Positions 53,910 through 62,678 of a DNA stretch of 64,000 nucleotides are shown here, piece after piece (positions within the stretch are counted from its first letter, which is position 1; every line of letters begins with the position of its first letter). Location of the stretch: assembly GCA_919901745.1 (NCBI GenBank), contig CAKKPP010000017.1, forward strand, positions 1 to 64,000, written 5' to 3'. This DNA comes from Chloroflexota bacterium. GTDB lineage: Bacteria; Chloroflexota; Limnocylindria; Limnocylindrales; CSP1-4. The notes under the pieces were generated by a model. It worked only from the letters and a program-made list of their open reading frames with translations. It was not told the origin of the DNA and did no database searches. A program made the position numbers and the translations under genes.

Positions 53910-54911
53910 ATGGTCACCCTTCCGGAGCTCCATGCGATCCTCACCGCCGCCGTGGCTGGCTTCGGCGATCTCGGGTTGATCGCCGCGGCGCTCGCCCTCG
54001 GGTTGCGCCATGGGTTGGACTGGGATCACATCGCCGCGATCACCGACATCACGTCGACGACGGCCGCGGCGGATGCGGCGAGCGAGGCCCACCTCACGGC
54101 ACATGGCCTCGTCGAGGCACCCGGACACCATCACGATCACGGCGGTCCATCCGAGCTTGCCACGCACCATCCGACCACCACCCATGGTCGGGCGACGGCG
54201 GTGCACGACGCCGCGGCCGGGATCACGCGTCGCCGCTGGTCGCAGGACCAGCGCCATGCCGTCGGGCTCGGAGCGCTGTATGCCCTGGGGCACGCCGTCG
54301 TGGTCGGCTCGCTCGGGATCGCGGCGCTCGCACTCGGTGCGATCCTGCCCGAGTGGGTCGATCCGATCATGGGTCGTGTCGTCGGAGCGACCCTGCTGTT
54401 TCTCGGCGTCTGGGTCTTCGTTTCCCTGTACCGGTACGCTCGCCATGGGACGCCGTTTCGGCTGAGGAGCCGCTGGATGCTCGTGTTCGACGGCGTGCGC
54501 TTTGGATGGCGTCGACTGAGCGCACGATTGCACGGCCACGAGCACGTCGAGCCGCTCGAAATGAGTTCGTACGGGCGCCGAACGGCGTTCGGCGTGGGGA
54601 TGATCCACGGTGTCGGTGCCGAGACCGGTACCCAGGTCCTGATCATCGCAGCCGTCGGTGGCGCCGCCCAGGCCGGGCTCGGCATCCCGATGCTGCTGGC
54701 CTTCATCGCAGGCCTGGTCCTGACCAACACGGCGATCGTCGTCGTGACGGCCACGGGCTTCGTGGCGAGCCAGGTGCGCGAACGGATGTACGTCGGCCTG
54801 GGCGTTGTCGCCGGCGCCTTCTCGGTCCTGATCGGACTCGTGTTCCTGCTGGGTGTCGAGGGCGCGTTGCCGGAGCTGAACGGCCTGTTCGGCCCGGCGG
54901 GGGTGCCGTGA
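53910..54911 (+). CDS. Nickel/cobalt transporter (NiCoT/HoxN-UreH-like)
   Basis: A 333-residue membrane protein, ATG at 53910. About seven to eight helices. The signature of NiCoT permeases is present as 'ALGLRHGLDWDHIAAITDIT' in helix two (R-H-x-x-D-x-D-H), with 'LYALGHAVVVGSLGIAALALG' and 'GMIHGVGAETGTQ' carrying further conserved histidines. A cytoplasmic or external loop (~65-110) is histidine-rich (GHHHDHGG … THHPTTTHG). Family members import Ni2+ or Co2+; an efflux-type relative cannot be excluded. An operator-like palindrome precedes it and a Fur-family regulator overlaps its end. Confidence 0.85.
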   Translation: MVTLPELHAILTAAVAGFGDLGLIAAALALGLRHGLDWDHIAAITDITSTTAAADAASEAHLTAHGLVEAPGHHHDHGGPSELATHHPTTTHGRATAVHDAAAGITRRRWSQDQRHAVGLGALYALGHAVVVGSLGIAALALGAILPEWVDPIMGRVVGATLLFLGVWVFVSLYRYARHGTPFRLRSRWMLVFDGVRFGWRRLSARLHGHEHVEPLEMSSYGRRTAFGVGMIHGVGAETGTQVLIIAAVGGAAQAGLGIPMLLAFIAGLVLTNTAIVVVTATGFVASQVRERMYVGLGVVAGAFSVLIGLVFLLGVEGALPELNGLFGPAGVP

Positions 54912-55375
54912 GCGAGCGATTGCGCGGAGGCCCGGCCACGTGGCGTTCCGTGCGCGACGGCCTGCACGCGCGTGGCCTCCGCTGGACCAACCGGCGGAGG
55001 ACCCTGGTCGATGTCCTCGCCAGCAGCAGCGGCCACGTGACCGGCGCCGAACTGGTCGAACGATGCCGCGAGCGAGATCCCTCGACCGTCCCTTCGACGA
55101 TCTACCGGACGCTCGACGTCCTCGAGGAGCTCGGGTTCGTGCGGCACGCCCACGGACCAGGCGGACGTGAGGAGTTTCACGTGCTTCCGGCGCGCGACCA
55201 CGGTCACGTGCACTGCAGTTCGTGCGGAGCGTCGTGGGAGCTGTTGCCCGACGAGGCGGCTCCGCTCGTCGGCGCGCTCAGCCGGAGCCGGCAGTTTCGC
55301 GTCGACCTGTCGCATCTGTCGGTCGCGGGGCTGTGTGCCTCGTGTGCCGCCCAGGGCCGTGACGCGAGTCACTGA
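54908..55375 (+). CDS. Fur-family metalloregulator (Nur/Zur-like)
   Basis: A 155-residue protein starting at GTG 54908 in a GTGA overlap with the transporter. N-terminal winged helix: 'GLRWTNRRRTLVDVLASSSGHVTGAELVERCRERDPSTVPSTIYRTLDVLEELGFVRH'. Metal sites: 'FHVLPARDHGHVHCSSCGASWELLPDE' (HxHxxCxxC) and a C-terminal 'LCASCA' pair, giving a four-Cys structural zinc site. Coupled to a Ni/Co transporter and near a TTGCAA-type box, so a nickel- or zinc-responsive repressor is most likely. Iron (Fur) is less likely. Confidence 0.9.
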   Translation: MSERLRGGPATWRSVRDGLHARGLRWTNRRRTLVDVLASSSGHVTGAELVERCRERDPSTVPSTIYRTLDVLEELGFVRHAHGPGGREEFHVLPARDHGHVHCSSCGASWELLPDEAAPLVGALSRSRQFRVDLSHLSVAGLCASCAAQGRDASH

Positions 55376-55422
55376 CACGATTGGGCCGGCTCGCGACACC
55401 GGGCCTCGACCAGGGCGCCGAG

Positions 55423-55453
55423 CCCCCGGCAAGCCTGGCCAGGCCTGGGGGCG
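55423..55453. terminator. Hairpin between convergent fur-like and fabI genes
   Basis: GCCCCC (55423-55428) pairs with GGGGGC (55448-55453) around an inner perfect dyad GCCTGGCCAGGC (55434-55445). It lies in the only non-coding stretch between two convergent genes, which is where a bidirectional terminator is needed. There is no T-run. Confidence 0.5.
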
Positions 55454-55467
55454 GTCCGCGGCCGAGC

Positions 55468-56247
55468 TCAGTCCGCCAGCGGGACCCCGAGAACATTGAA
55501 CCCACCGTCGACATGGTGGATCTCGCCGGTCACGGCGCTCGACAGATCCGACGCGAGGTACACCGCAGCCTTGCCGACATCCTCCGGCGTGATGCTGGCG
55601 CGCAGCGGCGCCGTGTCGGCGAACGATCCGTACAGCTTCTTGAACCCGGCGATGCCGGCTGCGGCCAACGTTCGGACCGGGCCCGCCGAGATCGCGTTGA
55701 CCCGCACGCCGTCGGGTCCGAGATCGGCGGCAAGGTAACGGACCGAGGCCTCGAGGGCCGCCTTCGCGACGCCCATCACGTTGTAATTGGCGACGACCTT
55801 CTCGGCGCCGTAATAGGTCAGGGTCAGGACGGACGAGCCGGGCACGAACTGCGGGCGCGCGGCACGGGCGAGCGCGACAAGCGAATACGCCGAGACATCG
55901 AGGGCCAGACCGAAACCCTCGCGTGACGTGTCGACAAAGGCTCCCTCGAGGTCCTCCTTCCGGGCGAATGCGAGGGCATGGACGAGGATGTCGATCCGGC
56001 CGTGTGCCGCCTGCCACTTCGCCATGACCGCGGCGATCTGTTCGTCGGATTGGACATCACACGGCTCGACGAAGGTGGACCCAATCGACTCGGCCAGCGG
56101 CCGGACCCGGCGCTCGAGGAGACTCTCGACCGACGAGAAGCCGACGACGGCTCCCTGATCGTGGAGCGCGCGGGCGATCCCCCAGGCGATCGAGTGATCG
56201 TTGGCCACGCCGAAGATGAGCGCCTTCTTCCCGTCGAGCAATCCCAT
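55468..56247 (-). CDS. fabI: Enoyl-[acyl-carrier-protein] reductase (NADH)
   Basis: A 259-residue FabI, ATG at 56247 preceded by GGAGGA. It reduces trans-2-enoyl-ACP in each round of fatty acid elongation. Seen: 'KKALIFGVANDHSIAWGIARALHDQGA' (divergent FabI Rossmann motif), 'LVHALAFARKEDLEGAFVDTSREGF', the catalytic pair in 'LTYYGAEKVVANYNVMGVAKAALE' (Y-x6-K) and 'SAGPVRTLAAAGIAGF'. Full length. Stands alone, convergent with the Fur-family gene. Confidence 0.95.
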   Translation of the reverse strand: MGLLDGKKALIFGVANDHSIAWGIARALHDQGAVVGFSSVESLLERRVRPLAESIGSTFVEPCDVQSDEQIAAVMAKWQAAHGRIDILVHALAFARKEDLEGAFVDTSREGFGLALDVSAYSLVALARAARPQFVPGSSVLTLTYYGAEKVVANYNVMGVAKAALEASVRYLAADLGPDGVRVNAISAGPVRTLAAAGIAGFKKLYGSFADTAPLRASITPEDVGKAAVYLASDLSSAVTGEIHHVDGGFNVLGVPLAD

Positions 56248-56387
56248 CCCGGTCCTCCGTCGCGCGGTCCCCAAGCTTGATGCCGGTCCCTTGATCGACC
56301 CGAGCATAGCCGAGCCTCGTCGCGACGAACCGGCCGATTGGTTGCAGTCGTGCACGGGCTGTCCGCTGCTTCGATGCCTGCGTCCGA

Positions 56388-56393
56388 TACTCT
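56388..56393 (+). promoter_or_regulatory. -10 box of the HAD gene, leaderless spacing
   Basis: TACTCT ends exactly 6 bases before the ATG at 56400 and no Shine-Dalgarno sequence is present, suggesting a leaderless transcript. Confidence 0.45.
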
Positions 56394-56399
56394 TCGACC

Positions 56400-57281
56400 A
56401 TGATCCGGTTCCGCGACGATGAGCTCCGAGCTGCTCTGCACGGGGTTCGCGGGCTGCTGCTCGACATGGACGGCGTGTTCGTCCTGAAGGGCGCGCTCAT
56501 CCCTGGTGCGGGCGAGGCGATCGTCGAGCTCGAGCGGCGCGGGATCCCGTACCGGATTGTCACGAACAGCTCGATGGTCAGCCGGGCCCGCCTTGCGCGC
56601 TGGAGCGCGAAGGTCGGCGTCCCGATCCCCGCCGAGCGCTACCAGTCCGCCCTGTCGGTCTCGGCCGCGTATACCGCCGCCCACCACCCCGGGCAGCCGC
56701 TGTTCGTCATGGCCTCGGACGACGCGAAGGGCGAGTTCGCCGGCCAGCGGCTCCTCACGACGGTGGAGGCGGGAGCGCCCGACGCGCGGGCGGCGGCCGT
56801 CGTCATCGGCGACTCGCCCGAGGAGGTCACGTACGACAACCTGAACCACGCGTTCCGGCTGATCCATGCCGGCGCGGAGCTCATCGGGATGCATCGCAAC
56901 CGCTGGTGGCTGACGGCCGGAGGTCCGACCATCGACTCCGGCGCGATCGTGACCGGCCTGGAGTTTTCGGCCGGGGTGCGCGCCCGGATCCTCGGCAAGC
57001 CCGCACCCGAGTTCTTTCGGATCGCCGCGGCCGAGGTTGCGACCCAGGCGGCCGAGCGCGACACCGGCCGCCGTGCCACGCGCCGGGAGATCGCGATGGT
57101 CGGCGACGACCTGTGGACCGACGTCTTCGGGTCGCAGCATGTCGGACTCCGCGGGATCTTCGTCCTGTCCGGGAAGCACGGTCGGAAGGAGCTCGACCGG
57201 GGTGCCGCGCAGCGCCGCGGGGGCGGTCGGCCGGATGGGATCGCCGCCTCGCTGGCGGAGGTCGTGGCCGCGCTAGACTAG
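56400..57281 (+). CDS. HAD-IIA family phosphatase (NagD/PGP-like)
   Basis: A 293-residue haloacid dehalogenase-like hydrolase. Motif I 'LLLDMDGVFV' (DxD nucleophile and acid), motif II 'RIVTNSS', motif III 'ILGKPAPEFF' (lysine) and motif IV 'IAMVGDDLWTDVFG'. The C2-type cap domain between II and III (~75-200) places it in subfamily IIA with NagD, phosphoglycolate phosphatase and LHPP-like proteins. Substrate unknown. It ends with a TAG that overlaps a TAGACT -10 box for the following gene. Confidence 0.88.
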   Translation: MIRFRDDELRAALHGVRGLLLDMDGVFVLKGALIPGAGEAIVELERRGIPYRIVTNSSMVSRARLARWSAKVGVPIPAERYQSALSVSAAYTAAHHPGQPLFVMASDDAKGEFAGQRLLTTVEAGAPDARAAAVVIGDSPEEVTYDNLNHAFRLIHAGAELIGMHRNRWWLTAGGPTIDSGAIVTGLEFSAGVRARILGKPAPEFFRIAAAEVATQAAERDTGRRATRREIAMVGDDLWTDVFGSQHVGLRGIFVLSGKHGRKELDRGAAQRRGGGRPDGIAASLAEVVAALD

Positions 57282-57340
57282 GGCCCTGACCCACGCCCCT
57301 GGGGGCGCCGTGCGCTTCGAACCCGACAGGAGCCCACCCG

Positions 57341-58921
57341 ATGACGACCGAATCGACCCCCCGGATCAAGATCACCTACGCCACGCTTCGGGCGGACAAC
57401 GAAGAACTCCACCGGATGTACGAGGAGGGGGTCCTCGGGGCGCGCGCGGCGCTCGGAGGTCACCATCGCAACTACGTCAATGGGGAGTGGCGCGACGGTG
57501 ACGGGACGTTCGAGGTCCGCTCGCCGATCGACAGCGCGATCTCCCTCGGGACGTTCGCGCGCGGGACCCGGCGCGATGTCGTCGAAGCGATCGCCGCCGC
57601 GCGCGCCGCCCAGCCGGCGTGGGCCGCAACCCCGTGGCGGGAGCGTCTTGCGATCATGCGCCGCGCCGGCGACCTGATCAGCGAGCGCCTCATGCACTAC
57701 TCGGCGCTCATGGCGATCGAGGTCGGCAAGAACCGGATCGAGGCCCTCGGCGAGGTCGAGGAGTCGGCCGACCTCATCCGCTACTACGCCCAGACCATGG
57801 AGGACAACGACGGGTTCGACCACCCGATGGGCAACCTCGGTGACGAGACGGTCCATACCCGATCGATCCTTCGCCCGCACGGCGTGTTCGGCGTGATCAG
57901 CCCGTTCAACTTCCCGATGGCGCTCGCCGCGGGTCCCACCTCGGCCGCGATGATGGCCGGCAATACGGTGGTCTTCAAGCCGTCCAGCGCCTCGCCGTTG
58001 TCGGCCGTCAAGCTCATCGAGGCGTATGTCGACGCCGGCGTGCCGGCCGGCGTGGTCAACCTGGTCATGGGCCCCGGCGAAACCGTCGGCCAGGAGCTCC
58101 AGGACAACCCGGGGATCGATGGGATCGTGTTCACCGGCTCGTACGAGGTCGGGATGGGCATCTTCCGCGACTTCTCGACGTCCTGGCCGCGCCCGTGCAT
58201 CGTCGAGATGGGCGGCAAGAACCCGGCGATCGTGACCCGCAACGCCGACCTCGAGGAGGCCGCCGAGGGGATCATGCGCAGCGCCTTCGGCTTCGGTGGC
58301 CAGAAGTGCTCGGCGAACTCGCGCGTCTATGTCGAGCGCCCGGTCCACGATGAACTCGTCCGTCTCCTGGTCGAGAAGACCGAGGCGCTGACGATCGGCG
58401 ACCCGCTCGTGCGCGAGAACTGGCTCGGCCCGGTCGTCGACCAGCGCGCGGTCGACCGCCACCAGGCGGCCGTCGCCGATGCCCGCCGCGACGGGACGGT
58501 GTTCATCGGCGGCGAGCGCCTGACCGACGGCGATCTCGCCCGCGGCCACTACGTCGAACCGACCGTCGTGGGCAACCTGCCGGCCGACCACCGCCTGTTC
58601 AGCGACGAACTCTTCGCCCCATTCACGGCCGTCCATGCCGTCGACTCGCTCGACGAGGCGATCCAGCTGGCGAACGATGTCGTGTACGGCCTGACGGCCG
58701 GGGTGTACAGCGAGGATGCTGCCGAGGTGCAGCAATTCCTCGATCGGATTGAGGCCGGGGTCCTCTACGTCAACCGACGCGCGGGGGCCACGACCGGCGC
58801 CTGGCCGGGGATCCAGGCATTCGGCGGCTGGAAGGGGAGCGGCTCGACCGGCAAGGCCGGCCTCTCGATGTACTACGTTGCCCAGTTCATGCGCGAGCAG
58901 AGCCACACCGTCGTCGACTGA
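57341..58921 (+). CDS. Aldehyde dehydrogenase, probably 1-pyrroline-5-carboxylate dehydrogenase
   Basis: A 526-residue NAD(P)-dependent aldehyde dehydrogenase. Catalytic residues: the cysteine in 'FGGQKCSANSR', the glutamate in 'VEMGGKNPAI', and cofactor motifs 'GVISPFNFPMALAAGPTSAAMMAGNTVVFKPS' and 'FTGSYEVG'. The N-terminal 'YATLRADNEELHRMYEEGV' extension and the sequence around the active site resemble P5C dehydrogenases that oxidise glutamate semialdehyde to glutamate; another semialdehyde cannot be excluded. A -10 box TAGACT (57274-57279) and CAGGAG before the ATG give a leader of about 55 bases. The aminotransferase at 59980 may be metabolically linked. Confidence 0.85.
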   Translation: MTTESTPRIKITYATLRADNEELHRMYEEGVLGARAALGGHHRNYVNGEWRDGDGTFEVRSPIDSAISLGTFARGTRRDVVEAIAAARAAQPAWAATPWRERLAIMRRAGDLISERLMHYSALMAIEVGKNRIEALGEVEESADLIRYYAQTMEDNDGFDHPMGNLGDETVHTRSILRPHGVFGVISPFNFPMALAAGPTSAAMMAGNTVVFKPSSASPLSAVKLIEAYVDAGVPAGVVNLVMGPGETVGQELQDNPGIDGIVFTGSYEVGMGIFRDFSTSWPRPCIVEMGGKNPAIVTRNADLEEAAEGIMRSAFGFGGQKCSANSRVYVERPVHDELVRLLVEKTEALTIGDPLVRENWLGPVVDQRAVDRHQAAVADARRDGTVFIGGERLTDGDLARGHYVEPTVVGNLPADHRLFSDELFAPFTAVHAVDSLDEAIQLANDVVYGLTAGVYSEDAAEVQQFLDRIEAGVLYVNRRAGATTGAWPGIQAFGGWKGSGSTGKAGLSMYYVAQFMREQSHTVVD

Positions 58922-59012
58922 TCGGCGCCAGTGACGGCGCGGGGCTCGATCGGGAACCGTGCTCGCTCGGCAGGTGTACCCCTGTCGAACGAACCCCCGG
59001 AGGCTCCCGGTC

Positions 59013-59561
59013 ATGCGCATTCGACTCGCTGCCCTTCTTGCCACGGCGGCGGCGCTCGTCGCACTCACCGCCGCCCCTGCCGTGCTTGCCGGCGGCGGTT
59101 GTCACGGCGCTGGCACGCCAGCCTCCGTCGGGACCGCGACCGCCCTGAAGATCGACGGGTGCACGTTCCTTCCGTCGATCGATCGCGTTGCGGTCGGGAC
59201 CCGGGTCACCTGGGTGAACACGTCCAATGCGCAGCACGATGTGACCGGAACGCAGTCGGCGTGGGGGAGCCCTCTCCTCGACGTCGGTGACTCCTACTCG
59301 CAGACCTTCACCCAGCCTGGCATCTATCCGTACTCGTGCAGCATCCATCCGGGGATGGCCGGGATCATCGAGGTGGCTGGAGCCGGCAGTGCCGCGGCGG
59401 CCGAGGTGGCTCCGGCTGCGCTGACGGAGAACGCTCCCGGTCCGGCCTCGAAGACGTCTGGATCGCCCGACCTTGCCCCGTTGGCCGCCGGAGCCTTCGG
59501 CCTCGCCATCGGGGCGGCGCTCGCGATGCTCATCGCGCGACGGCGAAGTCCGGCCGGCTGA
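59013..59561 (+). CDS. Secreted cupredoxin (plastocyanin/azurin-like) with C-terminal anchor
   Basis: A 182-residue protein; ATG at 59013 with GGAGG 8 bases upstream. Signal peptide 1-~27 (MRIRLAALLATAAALVALTA, cleavage near AVLAGG). Cupredoxin domain ~35-120 with type I copper ligands: His in 'NAQHDVTG', Cys in 'YPYSCSIHPGM', His and Met in the same loop. A linker and a C-terminal hydrophobic helix (~155-175) followed by RRR suggest membrane anchoring on the outer face. Probable electron carrier or copper handling protein. Confidence 0.9.
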   Translation: MRIRLAALLATAAALVALTAAPAVLAGGGCHGAGTPASVGTATALKIDGCTFLPSIDRVAVGTRVTWVNTSNAQHDVTGTQSAWGSPLLDVGDSYSQTFTQPGIYPYSCSIHPGMAGIIEVAGAGSAAAAEVAPAALTENAPGPASKTSGSPDLAPLAAGAFGLAIGAALAMLIARRRSPAG

Positions 59562-59979
59562 CCCCGGCCACCGGGGCACGAGCGGCGGCCCACCCCCAGC
59601 TTGCCGCACGACATGCCGGCTGCACTGCTGGGCGTGCAACTACGACCGTCTCGACGATGCGCCGAAGGATGCCTTCGGGTCGGCGGCGGATCATGTACGG
59701 CCGCGTGTGCAGTCAGGTCGCTCCTGCACATCAGGACCGACAACCGCGACTGAGTGGGCGTCGAGCGACGCCGAACGGCTTGCCCGGATCGCCGAACCCG
59801 TCGCGGTTGCACACGGAGCCGTGCATCGGAATGGAACCGGGGCTGGATACCGCCGATCGCTTCGCGGTTGCACGGCACCGGGCGCCCACCGGGCGGACCG
59901 GCGTCTCGGACTGCCGAGGCCCTCTGCTAGACTCTCGCCGCTATCCAGCGTGCATAAACCCTATGCGTCGAGGTACCCC
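59562..59979 (+). promoter_or_regulatory. Intergenic region; promoter near its end
   Basis: In 418 bases I find no supported gene; open frames here lack ribosome binding sites and family features. TAGACT (59928-59933), identical to the -10 box before the aldehyde dehydrogenase, is followed by a small dyad GCATA/TATGC (59952-59966) in the leader of the aminotransferase gene. Confidence 0.4.
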
Positions 59980-61317
59980 GTGGCCGAGGCTGTTCCCCGT
60001 ATCCAGGCTGTCCCTGCGCACGCCGCGCGCCCCGTCCCCGACCTCATCACCGAGGTGCCCGGGCCGAAGGCTCGCGCGCACGTCGCCTACGACGAGGCAT
60101 GGACGTCGCCGAGCCTGCCACGGGCGTATCCCATCGTCCCGGTGAGAGGTGATGGCCTGACCGTCGAGGACATCGACGGCAACCTGTTCCTCGACTTCGC
60201 GGCCGGGATCGCCGTCAATTCGACGGGCCATTCGCACCCGGCGGTCGTCGCTGCGATCAAGGCGCAGGCGGCACAGCTCATCCACTTCAGCGCATCGGAC
60301 TTCTACCTGCCGATCTACGCGGAGGTCTGTGAACGGCTCGCCCGGATCACCCCGATCAAGGGCGGGCGTGCCCGAACCTACCTGGGGAACTCGGGGGCCG
60401 AGGTCGTCGAGGCCTCGATCAAGCTGGCCCGCCACGCGACCGGGCGCCAGAACATCGTCGCGTTCCTCGGCGCGTTCCACGGGCGCACGTACGGCGCGGT
60501 CAGCCTGACCGCATCGAAGGCGAAGTACCACGCGGGCTTCGGACCGCTCCTCCCCGGCATCTACCACGCGCCGTTCGGGACGGTCGATGGGCTGCGCTGG
60601 TTCGACGAGGTCCTCTTCGACAAGCTCGTTCCGGCGAACGAGGTCGCTGCGATCATCGTCGAGCCGATCCAGGGCGAGGGCGGCTACGCCATCCCCGAGG
60701 ACGGGTTCCTCGAGGGGTTGCGAGCCATCTGCGACCGCCACGGGATCCTGCTCATCGCCGACGAGATCCAGTCCGGCGCCGGTCGAACCGGGACGATGTG
60801 GGCGGTCGAGCAGTGGGGGGTTGAGCCGGACATCCTGCTCTCGGCCAAGGGCATCGCATCGGGCATGCCGCTCGGTGCGATGATCGCGCGGGCCGATCTT
60901 CTCGAGCATTGGGGCGCGGGCGCCCACGGCTCGACGTATGGCGGGAACCCGGTGGCGTGCGCCGCCGCCCTGGCGACGATCGACCTGCTCGAGGGCGGGC
61001 TGATCGCCAACGCCGCCGAGCGTGGCCGCCAGGCAATCGCAGGATTGGCGGGGCTTCCGGCGCGCCACCCCGCCATCTGCCGCGAGGTTCGTGGACGCGG
61101 CCTCATGATCGGCGTCGAGTTCGACAGCCACGATCACGCGGAGGCCGTCCAGTGGCAGGCGTTCCTGCGCGGCCTGCTCGTGCTCGGCTGTGGCCCGTCG
61201 AGCGTCCGGATGTCACCCGCGCTGACCGTCGGCGAGGCGGAGATGGCGACGGCGCTGCGCCTGTTCCATGAGGCGGTCGCGGCGGTCGCGTCCGGAGCCG
61301 AGGGTCGCGCCGCCTAG
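59980..61317 (+). CDS. Class III aminotransferase (4-aminobutyrate/ornithine type)
   Basis: A 445-residue PLP enzyme; GTG at 59980 with GAGGTA upstream. Seen: 'DIDGNLFLDFAAGIAVNSTGHSHPAVVAAIKAQ', 'YLGNSGAEVVEASIKLARHATGRQNIVAFLGAFHGRTYGAVSLTASK', 'LLIADEIQSGAGRTGTMWAVEQWGVEPDILLSAKGIASGMPLGAMIA' with the PLP aspartate and lysine, and 'STYGGNPVACAAALATIDLL'. It fits 4-aminobutyrate or (acetyl)ornithine aminotransferases; with a glutamate-semialdehyde-type dehydrogenase nearby, either produces a semialdehyde that could be oxidised there. Exact substrate uncertain. Confidence 0.88.
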   Translation: MAEAVPRIQAVPAHAARPVPDLITEVPGPKARAHVAYDEAWTSPSLPRAYPIVPVRGDGLTVEDIDGNLFLDFAAGIAVNSTGHSHPAVVAAIKAQAAQLIHFSASDFYLPIYAEVCERLARITPIKGGRARTYLGNSGAEVVEASIKLARHATGRQNIVAFLGAFHGRTYGAVSLTASKAKYHAGFGPLLPGIYHAPFGTVDGLRWFDEVLFDKLVPANEVAAIIVEPIQGEGGYAIPEDGFLEGLRAICDRHGILLIADEIQSGAGRTGTMWAVEQWGVEPDILLSAKGIASGMPLGAMIARADLLEHWGAGAHGSTYGGNPVACAAALATIDLLEGGLIANAAERGRQAIAGLAGLPARHPAICREVRGRGLMIGVEFDSHDHAEAVQWQAFLRGLLVLGCGPSSVRMSPALTVGEAEMATALRLFHEAVAAVASGAEGRAA

Positions 61318-61333
61318 CGATTCGCCCGAGCCG

Positions 61334-62524
61334 TCAGCCGTCGGTCGCCGAAAGGGTCGACGACCGAAGGCGCATCGACGCGATCGCCAGCAACACCAGG
61401 AGTGACACGCCCATCGTCGGCGCGCCGAGCTGCTTGAGCAGCGAGGTGTCGGTGATGAGCCCGGCCAGGAACACGACGAGTCCGACGTTCATCCCCACGA
61501 AGGCGAGCTGGCGCAGCGCCGCCGGTCCGTCCGATCGGTCGGCGGCGAGGATGAACATGAGGGCCACGAACAGGTTCGTCATGACGCCGATGAACGCCGC
61601 GTGGTCGCTGGCGACGACCAGCCCGAAGTTCAGGGCCGTCGGGTCGGGGTTCGCGACGAACGAGGCGACGACGATCATGAAGATGGCCATCGCAGCGATC
61701 ACGAACACCGACGCCGTCGCGAGGTAGCGCCCGGCCGAATCGGTCATCCAGTCGATGCGCAGGGCCGCCGGGAGGATCCGCATCGCGAAGAGGACGACGG
61801 CGATCAGCTCGAAGAGCAGGTACAGGCCACCGGCCGCCTGGATCTGGGACGGCGCGAAGAGCAGCGTGGCGGCGACGAGCAGGCCGCCCCCGAACAGCGC
61901 GAGAACCTGGACGAGGCCGAGGATCGGCCGGCCCGTCGTCCCCTTGACCTGCCACTCGATCAGGCCCATCGCCACGAGAATCAGGTAGCTGAAGACCATG
62001 GTGGACGCATGGGCACCGACGACGTCTCCGTCGGCACCGAAGATCTGCGTCTCCGTCGCGAGCTGGACCTGGAGCAGGACGCCGATGATGCCGCCGTACA
62101 GGAACGAGGTCAGCCCGAGGGCCACGGCGAGCGACGGAAGAGACCGGATCCGCAGCGCACATTGCCAGCCCCAGATAAAGAGCCAGATCATCGCGGCGAG
62201 GAGGACCGTCCCGGTGATCGCGCGCGCCGGCAGGCTCCCGGAGTAGAACGCCAGGACGTAGACGGGGATGAGGATCGCGAACGCGATCGCGAGACGCCGG
62301 TCCGGCATCCCGGTGATCCACAGGGTCGCGGCGACGATCGCGAGGCTGAGCCAGCCGAGCGTCCCCGAATGGACGTGCGTCAGGAGCTGGTTCCGATCGA
62401 ACTCGACCGCGTCGGCACCGTTGAGGATCCCGATGACGATCGTGACCACGAACAGGGCCATCGCCACCAGGAAGAGCATCCGAACCTGCCGGCCAAGCTC
62501 GCCGGCGCCCGAACTCATGGACAC
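61334..62524 (-). CDS. Polytopic membrane protein, possibly haem-copper-oxidase-like
   Basis: A 396-residue protein; GTG at 62524 with GGAGGAGG 7 bases upstream. About eleven to twelve membrane helices. Conserved-looking histidines lie in or next to helices: 'LLTHVHSGTLGWLSLAIVAATLW', 'VVGAHASTMVFSYLILVAMGLIEW' and 'VVASDHAAFIGVMTNLFVALMF'. The pattern H-x-H-x-G-x-x-G-W is like haem-binding helices of NnrS or of subunit I relatives of haem-copper oxidases, but the full six-histidine set of an oxidase is not present. Function unassigned. Convergent with the aminotransferase, divergent from the CoA-transferase genes. Confidence 0.7.
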   Translation of the reverse strand: MSMSSGAGELGRQVRMLFLVAMALFVVTIVIGILNGADAVEFDRNQLLTHVHSGTLGWLSLAIVAATLWITGMPDRRLAIAFAILIPVYVLAFYSGSLPARAITGTVLLAAMIWLFIWGWQCALRIRSLPSLAVALGLTSFLYGGIIGVLLQVQLATETQIFGADGDVVGAHASTMVFSYLILVAMGLIEWQVKGTTGRPILGLVQVLALFGGGLLVAATLLFAPSQIQAAGGLYLLFELIAVVLFAMRILPAALRIDWMTDSAGRYLATASVFVIAAMAIFMIVVASFVANPDPTALNFGLVVASDHAAFIGVMTNLFVALMFILAADRSDGPAALRQLAFVGMNVGLVVFLAGLITDTSLLKQLGAPTMGVSLLVLLAIASMRLRSSTLSATDG

Positions 62525-62678
62525 GGGACTGCCTCCTCCACCCTCCGTCCCGCGCCGGACGGACGTGATCCACGCGGGAACAAGGGCATGGTAGGCATCC
62601 CGTCAAGCGCGGCGCACGCGATTCACGCATCCTCGCTTGCGTCAGCCGGCGGACCCGCCGGTGCCCGATAATCGCCGG
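62525..62678. promoter_or_regulatory. Divergent intergenic region with leaderless-type promoter
   Basis: On the + strand GATAAT (62667-62672) lies 6 bases before the GTG at 62679, the same spacing as other leaderless candidates here. On the - strand GGAGGAGG serves the membrane protein gene. Nothing else is visible. Confidence 0.4.

Noticed and set aside
59562-59979. Open frames in the gap before the aminotransferase as a possible gene
   Set aside because: Both strands give Arg/Pro-rich products without ribosome sites or recognisable motifs, and the region contains the aminotransferase promoter.
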